DNA from: a bacterium
Lineage (GTDB): Bacteria; Eremiobacterota; Eremiobacteria; Baltobacterales; Baltobacteraceae
Direction: 5' to 3'
DNA length: 5,422 nt
Assembly: GCA_021781095.1 (NCBI GenBank)
Contig: JAJXXM010000067.1
Coordinates: 1-5,422 of the forward strand
How positions within the stretch are numbered: the first letter of the stretch is position 1; each line of letters begins with the position of its first letter. Positions 5,232 through 5,422 of this stretch are shown one piece after another. The position numbers were made by a program, and so were the translations under genes. Under the pieces are notes generated by a model. That model was given only the letters and a program-made list of their open reading frames with translations. It was not told where the DNA came from and made no database searches.

Positions 5232-5422
5232 CTACTGTCCCTGTCCGAGCGAGTAGCCGGGGACGCCGTCGAAGGTGTAGAGCCCCTCGCACTTGATCGT
5301 TTCGAGCCCGAGCGCTTCGATCGCGGCCATCAGGCGCGCGACCGCGCCGCCGTCGATCGGCGTCTCGCTCTGAAAGCGGCAGCGCCAGTGATCGACGCAG
5401 CGCGTCGACGAGCTCGCACGCG
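5232..5422 (-). CDS. C-terminal end of a probable NADP-dependent isocitrate dehydrogenase (start outside window)
   Basis: The minus strand is open from the right edge to the TAG at 5234-5232, giving 62 complete residues. They read CVDHWRCRF near the visible start, then a helix GGAVARLMAAIEALGLE, then IKCEGLYTFDGVPGYSLGQGQ at the end. DHWRCRF followed by a short alpha/beta unit and a terminal DGxPGYSLGQGQ recalls the extra C-terminal domain of the Thermus/Rickettsia-type isocitrate dehydrogenase. This is recognition from memory on a short fragment. The catalytic domain is not in the window, so the call stays tentative. The codon usage, the clean frame and the convergent placement beside mqo, another TCA gene, support a real gene. 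If correct, the enzyme makes 2-oxoglutarate and NADPH in the cytosol. Confidence 0.6.
   Translation of the reverse strand, partial: RASSSTRCVDHWRCRFQSETPIDGGAVARLMAAIEALGLETIKCEGLYTFDGVPGYSLGQGQ

Overview
The window is GC-rich, gene-dense bacterial DNA with short intergenic gaps. It is chromosomal in character: there are no transposases, integrases, CRISPR arrays or RNA genes. The composition, the Mqo, the apparent Thermus/Rickettsia-type isocitrate dehydrogenase tail and a possible leaderless promoter would suit a GC-rich environmental lineage such as Candidatus Eremiobacterota (WPS-2) or a neighbour. That placement is a guess, because no marker gene is present.

Layout. Left edge to 500 (+): the 3' part of an OmpR/PhoB-type response regulator whose start lies outside the window. 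514-744 (-): a 76-aa DUF2249 protein, convergent with the regulator. 745-969: a 225-nt gap with several short GC-rich hairpins. 970-2933 (-): a tight four-gene operon read right to left, in the order DUF2249, 12-TM membrane protein, DUF2249, DUF59/MIP18 (SufT/PaaD-like) protein. Its three junctions all overlap. 2934-3047: a divergent promoter region. A TAGAAT box lies 6 nt from the first operon ATG, and there is no Shine-Dalgarno, so the mRNA may be leaderless. 3048-3695 (+): a secreted SIMPL/DUF541-like protein. 3722-5212 (+): malate:quinone oxidoreductase (mqo). 5232 to the right edge (-): the C-terminal 62 residues of what looks like an NADP-dependent isocitrate dehydrogenase, convergent with mqo.

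How they may work together. mqo and the isocitrate dehydrogenase fragment are TCA-cycle enzymes. Mqo passes electrons from malate to the quinone pool. The minus-strand cluster is the most interesting part. Three DUF2249 proteins (a small TusA-like-fold family) surround a polytopic membrane protein that resembles NnrS and heme-copper-oxidase subunit I-like proteins, together with a DUF59 iron-sulfur maturation factor. Such families recur near nitric oxide and denitrification genes, so a role in NO or respiratory stress, or in metal-centre handling, is a reasonable inference. No catalytic denitrification enzyme is visible here.
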